Notes under the pieces: generated by a model | Told to the model about the DNA's origin: nothing | The model's input: the letters and a program-made list of their open reading frames with translations, nothing else | The model's database searches: none | Shown here: piece by piece, positions 36,135 through 45,354 of the stretch | How positions within the stretch are numbered: position 1 is the first letter of the stretch | How the letters are laid out: each line of letters begins with the position of its first letter | Program-made: the position numbers and the translations under genes | Assembly: GCF_000022485.1 (NCBI RefSeq) | Contig: NC_012623.1 | Span: forward strand, 1,452,501 to 1,516,500 | DNA: 64,000 nt | Origin: Sulfolobus islandicus Y.N.15.51 | GTDB lineage: Archaea > Thermoproteota > Thermoprotei_A > Sulfolobales > Sulfolobaceae | Direction of reading: 5' to 3'

Positions 36135-38048
36135 ATGATAAGGAGCAGCGCATTTGCATTTTTAGGGATTATAGTAATTAACGTTCTTGTTATCTACTCC
36201 TTTCTCTATATGCCGTTTATGTTTTCCACGTTCTATCCTTCCTTCTTACCTGGGCCTATCTACGATTTTAATCCTATAAAATATGCCGAAAGTTTTCCAG
36301 TGAGCACTAATTACTCATCATTAACTTCTGGCAACTTGCAACCCCTTTTCATTTATAACATATCTGGAAAGCCAATTCTAGGACAGATTATCGATATTTT
36401 AAAGCTTAATGCCAGTCAGGTAACTCCAGAAGCTTATTGGAGGGTAGCAAATTTAGCAGGTTTCTTTTCTAATTATACTATAACAAAAAATTATTCCGTA
36501 TACTTTCTAAATCCCTACTATTATGATAATATATCAGAACAACCTAATGTCACAGAAATCTACCTAAACATTTCAGATGTATATGCTTCTCCCTTTTATA
36601 CCTCTTACCCTCCAAGTGATAAAGTTAACACTAGCTTCTCATTTATTACTACGGATTCATTTTCTATTCAGAGCTATGCTAGTTGGAACTTTACTAATAT
36701 TGAATGGCATTTTGGAGGAAATATATCTCAGAACGAATCTTACTATTACTATACTGCTACATTTAATTTGAATAAGTATATAGTTGTTAATAACTCTCAC
36801 TACTACTATGATGGATCTCTTAGTACTCGAATAACCGTAAAACCTTGGGGAGTTTCTCCAAACGTTATTTCAGGTTATGTGGTGTATAATCAAAGCTTAA
36901 GTATTCCCCTAATTCTTCATTTATCTGCAAATTCAGTAAAGCATCAGATAGGCAATTACTCTTATGTCCTTACTCCATCTTATCCACCTAAAGTTAATCC
37001 AGAGTTTTATGGCTATATTTTTTATAATTATTTAGTTTATCTTTCTTTAAAAGTAAATGTTTATAATGGTTCATCCCCAATAACCTTCATTTTACTTAAC
37101 GGCAGTAAGGTATATGCAACAGAAGAGAGATATTTTAATTTCACTCTAGATTTGAAGGAAACTAGTATTTCTCCAAAAACTTTCAATATTAGCTTATATA
37201 CTTATGATAGTATTAAAGTGGGAAGCTATTATGTTGATAGATATTGGTCACCTGGATATATAATAATTTGTCCGCAGATATATATTATCTATAATGGAAA
37301 TTTGAAACTCTTTAAACTGAATTTTTTTATTCAAAATCACATGATAGAAACCCCACCAGATTGGGTTTTTAATCACGAGGCATTTACTGAAATATATGGG
37401 AACAATTATGCTAATATGTATTTGCAACAAGTAGGCTACGATTACGGTCTTAATAAGTTATTGAGTGAAATAGTGAAGAACTTTACTACAGACGAGAAAT
37501 ACGAGAAGTACTTAAGTTGGGAGTTACTACTGCTTTCTTCTGAAATTTCTATGCAGATTAATTATTCTAATCCTGCTCAAAATTACACTATGGCGTTGCT
37601 AAGCAAAGAGGGTAGTGAGTATCAAGCTTTCATGCAAATGGTATATATAGTGTCTTGGAGCTTATGGTATACTACGTTTAATGGTTCATACTATTTTCTA
37701 GGTAAATGGATTCCTTGGACTTACGGTCTTTTCACTGGTTTTTCCATTCCAAGTTTCTATAATAAAACAGCAATTTTACCTTATATAATATTGAATAGCT
37801 CTAATGCCTCATATTTATTTTTTAATATTGAATCGTTCAGGGTAACCTCATGGTGGTATGAAAATTCAAGTCCAGGTAATGGCTCAATCCATATGGATCA
37901 TTTTAATGTTTATTCGTATGTTCCTAAGGAGGGAGACGTTTTAGTTTTACATAAATATTATAATTTTAGCAATATTGTATATATACCTACATCATCTACT
38001 GAATTTATTGTGATGGAAAACATAAGTAATGGGCCCGACGGGATTTGA
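36135..38048 (+). CDS. Large N-glycosylated surface protein ending inside tRNA-Ile
   Basis: The 637-residue product has one N-terminal membrane helix (residues 5-30) and an ectodomain with dozens of N-x-S/T sequons and many Tyr and Asn, with no C-terminal anchor. I do not recognise the fold. The last residues (GPDGI and stop) are read from the complement of the tRNA-Ile gene, so the tail overlaps that gene by 18 bases. This suggests the original 3' end was replaced, for example by an insertion or deletion at the tRNA. The ATG at 36135 follows a TATA-like tttaaaaata about 26 bases upstream. Confidence 0.75.
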   Translation: MIRSSAFAFLGIIVINVLVIYSFLYMPFMFSTFYPSFLPGPIYDFNPIKYAESFPVSTNYSSLTSGNLQPLFIYNISGKPILGQIIDILKLNASQVTPEAYWRVANLAGFFSNYTITKNYSVYFLNPYYYDNISEQPNVTEIYLNISDVYASPFYTSYPPSDKVNTSFSFITTDSFSIQSYASWNFTNIEWHFGGNISQNESYYYYTATFNLNKYIVVNNSHYYYDGSLSTRITVKPWGVSPNVISGYVVYNQSLSIPLILHLSANSVKHQIGNYSYVLTPSYPPKVNPEFYGYIFYNYLVYLSLKVNVYNGSSPITFILLNGSKVYATEERYFNFTLDLKETSISPKTFNISLYTYDSIKVGSYYVDRYWSPGYIIICPQIYIIYNGNLKLFKLNFFIQNHMIETPPDWVFNHEAFTEIYGNNYANMYLQQVGYDYGLNKLLSEIVKNFTTDEKYEKYLSWELLLLSSEISMQINYSNPAQNYTMALLSKEGSEYQAFMQMVYIVSWSLWYTTFNGSYYFLGKWIPWTYGLFTGFSIPSFYNKTAILPYIILNSSNASYLFFNIESFRVTSWWYENSSPGNGSIHMDHFNVYSYVPKEGDVLVLHKYYNFSNIVYIPTSSTEFIVMENISNGPDGI

Positions 38049-38115
38049 ACCCGTGACCTCCCGGTTTCTGAGCACCCTATCAGCCGGGCGCTCCACCAAG
38101 CTAAGCTACGGGCCC
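38031..38115 (-). tRNA. tRNA-Ile (GAT), intron-containing
   Basis: The acceptor GGGCCCG pairs with CGGGCCC, the usual archaeal isoleucine acceptor. The anticodon stem CCCGG/CCGGG encloses 19 bases, so an intron of 12 bases is implied. With the canonical intron site after base 37 the loop is CTGATAA and the anticodon GAT. A different split would give GAA (Phe), but the acceptor stem argues for Ile. The 3' end overlaps the preceding protein frame. Confidence 0.85.
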
Positions 38116-38423
38116 TCTTAATTTATATCTCAAATTTCATAATATAAAGCTTACTTAGCATTTGTTATCTTCCTTTTAGTATCACGAGAAGATACCGAGT
38201 ATTCTTGAATATAAACAAGATTATATGATTTTCTAATATTGAAAAATCTAAATAATTTCTAACATTCCTATTCAAGTAATATGAAAATAATTTAGAAAGA
38301 AGCATCGAGTCCTGGCCATATATATAAATATATTTTAAAAATATAGGCATATTAATGAAAAGCTATTATGCAGATCCATAGAAATCCTTAATAATTATTT
38401 TTTACCTCATTACCTAGATATAG
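38116..38423. other. AT-rich intergenic region before amt
   Basis: About 300 bases with no gene. A strong AT stretch tatatataaatatatttt near 38320-38338 and another AT-rich box near 38385-38402 are candidate promoter elements for amt, whose ATG is at 38424. The minus strand here would hold the tRNA-Ile promoter. I see no repeats of note. Confidence 0.5.
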
Positions 38424-39950
38424 ATGAAAGAGTGGAAATACAAGGTATTATTGATCAGCCAGATAATATTAATAATGTTTTTGTTTTCAACCATTTTAAC
38501 GCATTCTCAAACTGCTACAAATTCATCTGCAATTCAACAATTGAATCAGTCAATACAATCGATCCTTAATAGAACATCTAGTTATCCAGCCACAGCAGTA
38601 CCATCTTGGCTTGATACTGGTAGTAACGCGTGGATGCTAACTGCAGCTACTTTTGTGGGATTGCAAAGTGTACCTGGCGTTGCATTATATTATGCTGGAT
38701 TGTCTAAAAAGAAGTATGCAGTTAACTCAGCATTAATGGTATTTTATGCATTTGCAGTAGTGTTGGTCATATGGATAATAGCTGGTTATAGTTTTGGTTT
38801 CGGTTATCCAGCATTACTTTCCATTCACGGCTACGGAATATTTGGATATCCTGTTCCAGCGTGGGGAGGACTTTTTGAAGCTTCAGAAACTACATACGGC
38901 CCTAGCGGTCTTCACGCAAATATACCAACTGCCACCTTTATATTCTTCCAGTTTGTGTTCGCCGCAATAACGCCGATATTATTAGCTGGAGGAGTACTGG
39001 AGAGAATGAACTTCAAAGCTTGGATGGTTTTTGTGCCCTTCTGGTCTCTCCTAGTATATAGCCCAGTTGCATATTGGTTGTTTGCGGGAGGGTGGTTAAA
39101 TCAATTGGGTGCTGTGGACTTCTCTGGAGGTTATGTTATACATGTTGATGCTGGAGTGGGAGCTCTGGCTGCGGCACTAGCAATAGGTCCTAGGTTAGCC
39201 TCCGAAAGAAGACTAGAGGCACACAGCTTGCCTTTAATTTTAGCTGGAGCGGGGCTAATTTGGCTAGGCTGGGATGGGTTCAATGGCGGTGATCCACTAG
39301 GAGCTACAGTAGATGCTGCAATAGCAGTGCTGAACACAAATATTGCAACTGCAGTAAGTGCTGTAGTATGGATGTTAATGGACATGAAATTCTTTGGAAA
39401 GCCAACGTTAGTCGGGGCTACCAGTGGTGCTATAACTGGCTTGGTCGCAATTACACCAGCTGCAGGATACGTAAATGGTTGGGAAGCTGCGTTAATTGGA
39501 ATAGCCTCTGGAAGTATACCATGGATGGCACTATATTGGTTAGAACCAAAACTAAGAGTTGACGATACACTTGGAATATTTTCTACTCACGGGATAGCTG
39601 GAATAGTAGGTGGTTTATTAACCGGAGTTTTTGCGAATCCCGCAGTTACACAATTTATATATCCAGGTTTAACAGGAGCCCTCTATGGTAATTGGTATCA
39701 GCTAGGAATTCAAGCGCTTGCAGCAGCAATTGTGTTCGTATACGACTTTGCAATAACTTTCGGCCTTCTAAAATTCATAGGATTATTTATACCATTACAA
39801 GCGCAACCTCAAGAACTAGCGATAGGAGATTACGCTATGCATGGAGAGGTAGCATATTCGGAATTATTAGCTACAATTCCAGAAAACGCTAAATCTAAGG
39901 AACAACAAGTCGTCTTGCCTAAGAAAGAAAAGGAGAATGAGGAAGAATGA
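38424..39950 (+). CDS. amt: Ammonium transporter Amt
   Basis: An ammonium channel of the Amt/Rh family, 508 residues. It has an N-terminal hydrophobic segment, then an extended outside segment up to about residue 65, and about 11 helices. Family motifs are [16 protein letters not shown] and [15 protein letters not shown]; the pore-lining histidine pair falls in VIHVDAG and FSTHGIAGI. The C-terminal tail (about 60 residues) is charged and ends in KEKENEEE. No GlnK/PII gene is adjacent. Confidence 0.93.
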   Translation: MKEWKYKVLLISQIILIMFLFSTILTHSQTATNSSAIQQLNQSIQSILNRTSSYPATAVPSWLDTGSNAWMLTAATFVGLQSVPGVALYYAGLSKKKYAVNSALMVFYAFAVVLVIWIIAGYSFGFGYPALLSIHGYGIFGYPVPAWGGLFEASETTYGPSGLHANIPTATFIFFQFVFAAITPILLAGGVLERMNFKAWMVFVPFWSLLVYSPVAYWLFAGGWLNQLGAVDFSGGYVIHVDAGVGALAAALAIGPRLASERRLEAHSLPLILAGAGLIWLGWDGFNGGDPLGATVDAAIAVLNTNIATAVSAVVWMLMDMKFFGKPTLVGATSGAITGLVAITPAAGYVNGWEAALIGIASGSIPWMALYWLEPKLRVDDTLGIFSTHGIAGIVGGLLTGVFANPAVTQFIYPGLTGALYGNWYQLGIQALAAAIVFVYDFAITFGLLKFIGLFIPLQAQPQELAIGDYAMHGEVAYSELLATIPENAKSKEQQVVLPKKEKENEEE

Positions 39951-40051
39951 CAAATAATAACTTTTTTCCGTAAATTAAAGTGATTTATTTTCTGTCTCTG
40001 GATATATTGTATGAACGCTTAATAACTTGTTATATCTTATTTTTAATTGGT

Positions 40052-40183
<132 letters not shown>

Positions 40184-40505
40184 AAGTTGAGATAAATATA
40201 GCTAGTTTAAGATTTTTCTTAACTCCGGATTTTTCTGAATAATTTAATTATGTGTTAATAATTAAGGTCCCTTAAATTAGTATCATAATATACAGCAAAT
40301 TGATGAAGTATAGAATAATTCTATACACTACTAATGATGAAGACATGCTACAACATATAATATAAATATATTTCATATTGTTTACAAAATATTAAGAATA
40401 GGTATTCTAAGTTTGTCTTTTATGAAAAATGAAGCAAAGTACATGATGAGCATTTTAAAAATAATAGGATTGGTATGTAAGGTTCGTGTTTACCTATGGC
40501 GTAGC
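40184..40505. other. Intergenic region before the IS110 element
   Basis: About 320 AT-rich bases with no gene. The left boundary of the IS110 element falls at or after its right end. I see no terminal repeat that fixes the boundary. Confidence 0.4.
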
Positions 40506-40564
40506 TTATGATTACTTCTAATTACTTCTAATTCCGCCACGGGCACCCTTTTAAGAGATTATAC

Positions 40565-40710
40565 AGACTCACCCTTAAGTCATTGGGGCTAGTTGAGGGA
40601 AACGCCTATATAGGTTTATTAGTCGGGGAGAGTAATACTCTCCTCGACTGGGGAAACATGGTCGACGTGAGTTCTGAAGCAAAGTCTTCGGCTACGGGCG
40701 TGACTCACCC
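40565..40710 (+). ncRNA. Candidate bridge RNA of the IS110 element
   Basis: This stretch between the left end and the recombinase start is GC-richer than its surroundings and highly structured. AGTCG (40621-40625) pairs with CGACT (40645-40649) around the perfect hairpin GGAGAGTAATACTCTCC. A second stem GTGAGT (40667-40672) pairs with ACTCAC (40703-40708) and encloses a 30-base loop. IS110 elements are known to encode a bridge RNA in such an end, whose loops bind target and donor DNA. The position fits. The loop-to-DNA matches were not determined. Confidence 0.6.
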
Positions 40711-41731
40711 CTACCGTCGGACTGAACATTGTGATAAAATTCACGAATATAGGTGTGACAAAGAGGTAGGGGTAATAGGAATAGACGTATCAAAAGATTA
40801 TTTAATAACTAGTAGGGGGAGGGTGAGAAAATACGAGAACAGTAAGAAGGGTTATGAGGAAATCCTCAAGATAAAACCTTGCGTAATAGTCCTAGAGCCT
40901 ACCGGAGTATACGCAATAAGGCCTTCACAATACTTCAAGGAGAAAGGGATAAAAGTACTACAAGTAAGCCCAAACATGTTATCAAGAGAAAAGGAGTTTA
41001 GGGGAAAGAAAACAGATTTTTACGATGCAGAAAAATTAGAAAACATGGTTAACAAGGCTAAGGAGTACGATTACAACCCCTTAAAGGAATTAGTAACACT
41101 CTACCTCTTCCTAAAGGACATAGAGACGAAATACAAGAACAGGCTAAAGAGAGCACTATTCCTAGTAAGCGATAACGATAAGGTAAGCAAGGACAGGTTG
41201 GAAAAACTTGCGAAAGGAGATTTCACACAGGAAGAACTATACCAACTTGAATACACCCCCTTAGTACTTGAGGAAATCAAAATCCTGGCTAAAAACCTCC
41301 TAGAAACGCAAGAGAGGTTGAAGGAGGTTAGGAGGATGATTGAGGGGCAAGTCCCTCAAGACCACGTCCTATTAACGATACCAGGTGTTGGGAGGCTTGC
41401 AGCTGGTATTATTATTGGTATTGTTGGTGATGTTAAGCGTTTTCCTAAGCCTGAGTCCTTTGTTGCTTATTGCGGTTTAGATCCCGTAGTGGAGAGGAGC
41501 GGGAAGGCTGTGGTAAGTAGGGGGATTTCCAAGAGGGGTAATAAGTACTTGCGTAGCTTGTTCTACTTTTTAGCAATGAGGAGTTATTCTAGGAACCCAA
41601 CCTCATTGAAGTTTTATGAAACACACAAGGATAGGTTGAAGGGTAAGAAGTTGTATGTCGCTTTGGCTAGGAAGTTGGCAAGGGTTGTTTGGAGTGTTTG
41701 GTATAATAATAAGCCTTATGAGCCTAAATAG
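40700..41731 (+). CDS. IS110-family DEDD recombinase
   Basis: The catalytic N-terminal domain has GIDVSKDYL (first D), VLEPTG (E) and KTDFYDAEKL (D-D), a RuvC-like DEDD site. The C-terminal part has the conserved IPGVGRLAAGIIIG, FVAYCGLDP and SKRGNKYLRS with the conserved serine. Both domains are intact, so the element could be active. I chose the GTG at 40700 (VTHPYRRTEH) because the frame upstream of it runs through the hairpins of the bridge-RNA region and has no protein character. ATG and other starts are lacking closer to the domain. Confidence 0.88.
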   Translation: MTHPYRRTEHCDKIHEYRCDKEVGVIGIDVSKDYLITSRGRVRKYENSKKGYEEILKIKPCVIVLEPTGVYAIRPSQYFKEKGIKVLQVSPNMLSREKEFRGKKTDFYDAEKLENMVNKAKEYDYNPLKELVTLYLFLKDIETKYKNRLKRALFLVSDNDKVSKDRLEKLAKGDFTQEELYQLEYTPLVLEEIKILAKNLLETQERLKEVRRMIEGQVPQDHVLLTIPGVGRLAAGIIIGIVGDVKRFPKPESFVAYCGLDPVVERSGKAVVSRGISKRGNKYLRSLFYFLAMRSYSRNPTSLKFYETHKDRLKGKKLYVALARKLARVVWSVWYNNKPYEPK

Positions 41732-41751
41732 GTGAATCCCTCCCCCGAATC

Positions 41752-41780
41752 GCCACGTGGGTTGAAAGGACCCACGTGGC
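41752..41780. repeat. Perfect 11-bp hairpin after the IS110 recombinase gene
   Basis: GCCACGTGGGT and ACCCACGTGGC pair perfectly around the loop tgaaagg, 20 bases after the recombinase stop. It may be a structural part of the element's right end or protect or terminate the transcript. Confidence 0.8.
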
Positions 41781-42074
41781 AATGTTAGCTAATACTATGC
41801 TTGAAGTTTGAGCGAAAGATTTATTACTGAACGCCACTACCCTCCTATTCGCACTCTCAGAACCTCGTGAGCAGAGCCCGTTATCGGTAGGGAGCTCATC
41901 AATATATGATAATAAAGTAATACTATATAAACATAATCATAATAAAGATATTAATTAAAAGTAATTAAAAGTTACGCAAAAAATGTTACAATCTCGAACT
42001 TCTTGAGATGAGTTCGGAGGAACTCTAGACGATAAAAATATTTATATAATTATTCATGACATGAAGAAAGTCAA
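41781..42074. other. IS110 right end and intergenic DNA
   Basis: The first 120 bases are GC-richer and likely belong to the right end of the IS. Then AT-rich DNA follows with no gene. At about 42008-42035 gagttc-ggag-gaactc forms a 6-bp hairpin. Confidence 0.45.
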
Positions 42075-42194
42075 TTAAGGTTTAATTACATTAAGTTCTT
42101 TACACCTTGCAATGCATTCTGAAATGTCTACAAATTTCCATTGACTATTTGGTGAGAAGCACTCGCGTACGCAAGGATCTTCTACTTTTGACAT
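42075..42194 (-). CDS. 39-residue twin-CX3C microprotein
   Basis: A short frame with a proper ribosome site (ggtga five bases before ATG). The product has two CX3C pairs, CVREC and CIARC, separated by 15 residues, and otherwise looks like a small helical hairpin. The pattern could hold two disulfides or one metal ion; twin-CX3C hairpins are known in mitochondrial Tim proteins, where similarity would be convergent. It is divergent from the gene at 42265 with 70 bases between. Function unknown. Confidence 0.65.
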   Translation of the reverse strand: MSKVEDPCVRECFSPNSQWKFVDISECIARCKELNVIKP

Positions 42195-42264
42195 ATAATC
42201 ACCGATGTTAATTTGATAGATGAGATAGAAAAAATTTTTCTATTAGAATGAAAGGAAAACTAAT

Positions 42265-42711
42265 ATGAAAGAAAAGGTAGGAAATTTAGAGCTTGAAGTT
42301 GAGGCAGTGATAGATATCAACGGTGAGGAATATAAGGTTGTAAATGTACCTAATGCTGATGAATATAAGGGATTTCCTCCCTCATGGGAGTTTGTGAAAT
42401 CACACATGCTAACATGGAGGCCTTATTTTAAGGCCAGGATGATTGAAATTAATAATCAGCTTATTCCGGCAGTAGGAAATTTTTTACTTAATTTAGACGA
42501 AGATATGTATGAGTTATTATTGGACGTTTATTATACGTTTAAGGTAAATAAGCCCTCCATAGAGACTAACATTAGCACAGTAATTACGAGGCAAATAGAG
42601 AAGGTTGAGGAGAAGTTTGGCAGGAGATTTAATGAAGAAGAAAAAACAAGATTATATATTAAGTATGGAATAGAAGCTGCAATATTAAGAGATATAGGTG
42701 TTATAAATTGA
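42265..42711 (+). CDS. Conserved-looking hypothetical protein
   Basis: The 148-residue soluble protein has an N-terminal beta part (LELEVEAVIDINGEEYKVVNV) and a mostly helical C-terminal half that ends in a charged region. No cysteines and no known motif. The stop overlaps the start of the OsmC-like gene (TTGA), so the two are translated together. I do not recognise it. Confidence 0.7.
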   Translation: MKEKVGNLELEVEAVIDINGEEYKVVNVPNADEYKGFPPSWEFVKSHMLTWRPYFKARMIEINNQLIPAVGNFLLNLDEDMYELLLDVYYTFKVNKPSIETNISTVITRQIEKVEEKFGRRFNEEEKTRLYIKYGIEAAILRDIGVIN

Positions 42712-43124
42712 CAACGATAACGTTTACTGCAGAAGGTAAGCTAGAGAGGGATAAGGTTATTGTAGACTTAAATGGAACTGAGATAAGAGTAGGTTTATTA
42801 GGATCTGATAATCCTACTCCAGAGGAATTCTGTCTTGCTTCTGCAATATCTTGTCTTATCTTGACTGTGTACTATATAGCAAGAGAAAAAGGTGTCGCTA
42901 TAAATTCAATTGAAGGATATATTGAAGGGAAAATGGATACTAAAGGATTTCAAGGATTTAAAGAAGTCCCTCCAGGTTTATTAGAGGTCAATTACGAGTT
43001 AATAGTTGATTCGAAAGATACTAGGATAAGTGAAATATTAAAAGAGGCTGAAGAACGATGTCCAATGAGGGATACGTTAACAAGGAGTGTTAAAGTAAAT
43101 ATTAATTGGAAAATCAAAAGTTGA
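42708..43124 (+). CDS. OsmC/Ohr family protein
   Basis: OsmC-type proteins are thiol-dependent peroxidases or related redox proteins. The core has two cysteines in the expected places: FCLASAISCLIL near residue 47 and RCPMRDTL near 124. The length of 138 residues is normal. The start is TTG overlapping the previous stop. It probably detoxifies organic or sulfane-type peroxides, by family. Confidence 0.83.
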   Translation: MTTITFTAEGKLERDKVIVDLNGTEIRVGLLGSDNPTPEEFCLASAISCLILTVYYIAREKGVAINSIEGYIEGKMDTKGFQGFKEVPPGLLEVNYELIVDSKDTRISEILKEAEERCPMRDTLTRSVKVNINWKIKS

Positions 43125-43165
43125 CTTTTTTAATTTTTAATTATACATTTTATACCGGGGTACTT

Positions 43166-43498
43166 ATGGCAGTGGAGGAAAGTATATTAGGTGCCGGAGA
43201 GAGGGAGAGAAGAGAAATTGTAGGTTATATCCAAATGCTTTTAGATTCAATTAATGATCTAATGGTAAAGTATAAGCTAGAATTAAAGAACATGGGTGTA
43301 ATTAATAGATTAGCTATAATAACTGAGATAATTACTATGCATAAGTACAATCCAGAAACATATATGGGAACTTACTGGGAGGAACTGGTAAGTATAATTA
43401 ATACGATTAAACAAGACCAGAAACTTGCCAATGAGTTAAAGGATATAGAGGAGTTAATCGAGAAGATAAATAGTCTGAGGCAGTTAGCTAAATTTTAA
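43166..43498 (+). CDS. Helical hypothetical protein
   Basis: A 110-residue, almost entirely alpha-helical protein with no cysteine and no membrane segment. I chose the ATG at 43166 because the TATA-like attatacattttat is centred some 22 bases upstream; a longer TTG start at 43106 overlaps the OsmC gene. It ends by overlapping the convergent next gene by 11 bases. No family recognised. Confidence 0.6.
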   Translation: MAVEESILGAGERERREIVGYIQMLLDSINDLMVKYKLELKNMGVINRLAIITEIITMHKYNPETYMGTYWEELVSIINTIKQDQKLANELKDIEELIEKINSLRQLAKF

Positions 43499-44129
43499 TT
43501 AGAAATTCCGGAAGTAGTTCCTTCGCTTTCTTTAAGTGTTTTTCTATTTCCCCTTTAGCCAGCTGTTTAAAAGGCCCCTTATACCACTCTTTCATCTTTA
43601 TCCTACTTCCAGTACCTTCTGATGTTATGTAAAAATCGAATCCGAATGATACGTTAAATAATGGTATTTTCTGTGACGCATAATACCTAGTTATGTACCT
43701 ATCATCGTCTAACTTTACATTATACACAGTTAAAGGAGTATCCCAACTTATGACCCATTTAATTCTTAATAAATGAACTCCCTCTCTTATGCTAGAAACT
43801 GCTTTAATTTGTGGTATAAACAAGGTCAAAATTGCTGGATTTATAATTTTTTCATTAACGCTCTTGGGCGATAAAGGGACTAGAAAATCAATAGTGTCGC
43901 TTATAGATCCTTTAACTTCAGTACTTTTCTTTACTTTTACAGAATAAACTCCATCTTTTTCATACTCTTCACACTCATATCCCAATTCATTGCATATATC
44001 TTCCAATGTATTTTTTCCCTCTTTATCTACTTTAAATATAATCTCATTTTCGTCGGATTGTATATTCTGCATCACTATAAACTTCCTAACATTAGTATCT
44101 CTTTCTACTGTCAAATCTATCTCTTTCAT
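43488..44129 (-). CDS. SRPBCC-like hypothetical protein
   Basis: The C-terminal two thirds has the look of an SRPBCC/polyketide-cyclase-like fold: several beta strands (including HLLRIKWVISWDTPLTVYNV and FDFYITSEGTGSRIKMKEWY) and a long closing helix LAKGEIEKHLKKAKELLPEF. The N-terminal 60 residues form a separate small domain. Such proteins bind hydrophobic ligands. The assignment is by pattern only. Confidence 0.6.
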   Translation of the reverse strand: MKEIDLTVERDTNVRKFIVMQNIQSDENEIIFKVDKEGKNTLEDICNELGYECEEYEKDGVYSVKVKKSTEVKGSISDTIDFLVPLSPKSVNEKIINPAILTLFIPQIKAVSSIREGVHLLRIKWVISWDTPLTVYNVKLDDDRYITRYYASQKIPLFNVSFGFDFYITSEGTGSRIKMKEWYKGPFKQLAKGEIEKHLKKAKELLPEFLIKI

Positions 44130-44252
44130 ACATGTATTATGTTTATATTATGAGTAAAAAAGCCTTTCTTTACTTTTACACTACTATATATCCATTAAAT
44201 ATTACTAACCGACTTTAAGTAATTTAATATAATAAGAAAATAAGGTAAAAAT

Positions 44253-45353
44253 TTAAATAACCTCTTGTATTTCAGGTTTTCTCATAATTTCAGTTAATGC
44301 ATCTATTAAATCGTTTTCATTAAAGCCAAATATCACTGGTTTCTTCTCGTTAAATTCGTCAAGAATTACTTCTCTTATCTCCTCCAAATTAGCTGATACT
44401 CCCTTTAGCCTATCTTCCAAATATTCTATGAATCCATTCGGTGACATGACGAAAAAGTCACCAGAAATTGATATTTCATCAATTTTCTTATTTACTATTT
44501 TAAGGGTAATTCTTAACAACTTTCTAGCCTTATAGTCAAGGTGACAAAGAGCTACTGCTGACGAGATTTTAACGCATCTTTCTGTGTGAATATTAGGGTG
44601 TCTATTATCCTTGTAAAATATCCATTCCTCTTTAGCCTTTTCACTTGCCAGTTTCTCCCATAATTCTATTTCCTCTGGTGTTAATGTTGAATCCTCGAAT
44701 TTGATGCCTAATTCCTTTTCAAAGGCTTCCTTAAGTTTTCTGTTAATTTCATCCCTAGGTGGAACATATCCTAATTCCTTTTCTAATGATGTTAACCATT
44801 CTGACATATCCTTAGCCATTTTGTCCCTAAACTTTTCTGTAGGAACCTTTATGCACTTACTAATTAAATTAACATCTAGGCTTAACAAAATATTGCCAGC
44901 TAATACAACTGAATTACCACGTGTCATTGCACCGTTTCCACTTATTTTCTTTCCATTGACTACTATATCTTGATCCCTTAAATCGGCGTTCAACCCATAT
45001 GAACGTAAAACGTTTACTACGGGCGTGAGGAATTTCCTATATAGTTCAGTGGGATTTCTTGGTGCATCTTCCTGCCTAACCACAATAAAATAATCATGTT
45101 CTCCTGCTGTTATTACTACTGTCCCTCCTCCTAAATCACGCCTAACTACTGGAATTTTCATCTTTTTGGTAAATTCTAAATCAACTTCGAGCCATACTTC
45201 TTGATGGACTCCTACATTTACAAAGGGCTCCTTAACTGAAAAAATCAATAATGTATTTTTCCCTCCTCTATTTACATAATCTGCTACTGCTACGAACGAA
45301 GTTACCATGTGATAGCCGTCTTGAGGAGGGAGAGATATAAATCTCCAACTCAT
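44253..45353 (-). CDS. Lipoate-protein ligase, LplA-LplB fusion
   Basis: The enzyme attaches lipoate (or octanoate) to a lysine of carrier proteins such as GcvH. The catalytic domain has RRDLGGGTVVITAGEHDYFIV near residue 70 and GKKISGNGAMTRGNSVVLAGN near 135, the lipoyl-AMP and lysine motifs. A C-terminal accessory region from about residue 245 resembles LplB or the accessory part of bipartite ligases. It lies one base after the GcvH-like gene, its likely substrate. It may belong to the sLpl(AB)-type ligases of sulfur-oxidising archaea. Confidence 0.87.
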   Translation of the reverse strand: MSWRFISLPPQDGYHMVTSFVAVADYVNRGGKNTLLIFSVKEPFVNVGVHQEVWLEVDLEFTKKMKIPVVRRDLGGGTVVITAGEHDYFIVVRQEDAPRNPTELYRKFLTPVVNVLRSYGLNADLRDQDIVVNGKKISGNGAMTRGNSVVLAGNILLSLDVNLISKCIKVPTEKFRDKMAKDMSEWLTSLEKELGYVPPRDEINRKLKEAFEKELGIKFEDSTLTPEEIELWEKLASEKAKEEWIFYKDNRHPNIHTERCVKISSAVALCHLDYKARKLLRITLKIVNKKIDEISISGDFFVMSPNGFIEYLEDRLKGVSANLEEIREVILDEFNEKKPVIFGFNENDLIDALTEIMRKPEIQEVI

Positions 45354-45354
45354 T

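Larger units (their letters stand above)
40506..41977 (+). mobile_element. IS110-family insertion sequence (approximate boundaries)
   Basis: The transposase is a DEDD recombinase of the IS110 type, flanked by long non-coding ends with strong hairpins, as IS110 elements have. Boundaries are not defined by terminal inverted repeats, which this family usually lacks. I set them loosely at an imperfect AT-rich inverted repeat (40510-40533 and 41953-41975, about 20 of 23 bases) that may be incidental. The true ends could be tens of bases inside. Confidence 0.7.

Noticed and set aside
38031-38115. Reading the tRNA as Phe (GAA)
   Set aside because: A different intron split would allow GAA, but the GGGCCCG acceptor stem and canonical intron position support Ile (GAT).
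40583-40699. N-terminal extension of the IS110 recombinase
   Set aside because: The frame passes through strong RNA hairpins and has no conserved protein motif; the GTG at 40700 gives a family-like start.
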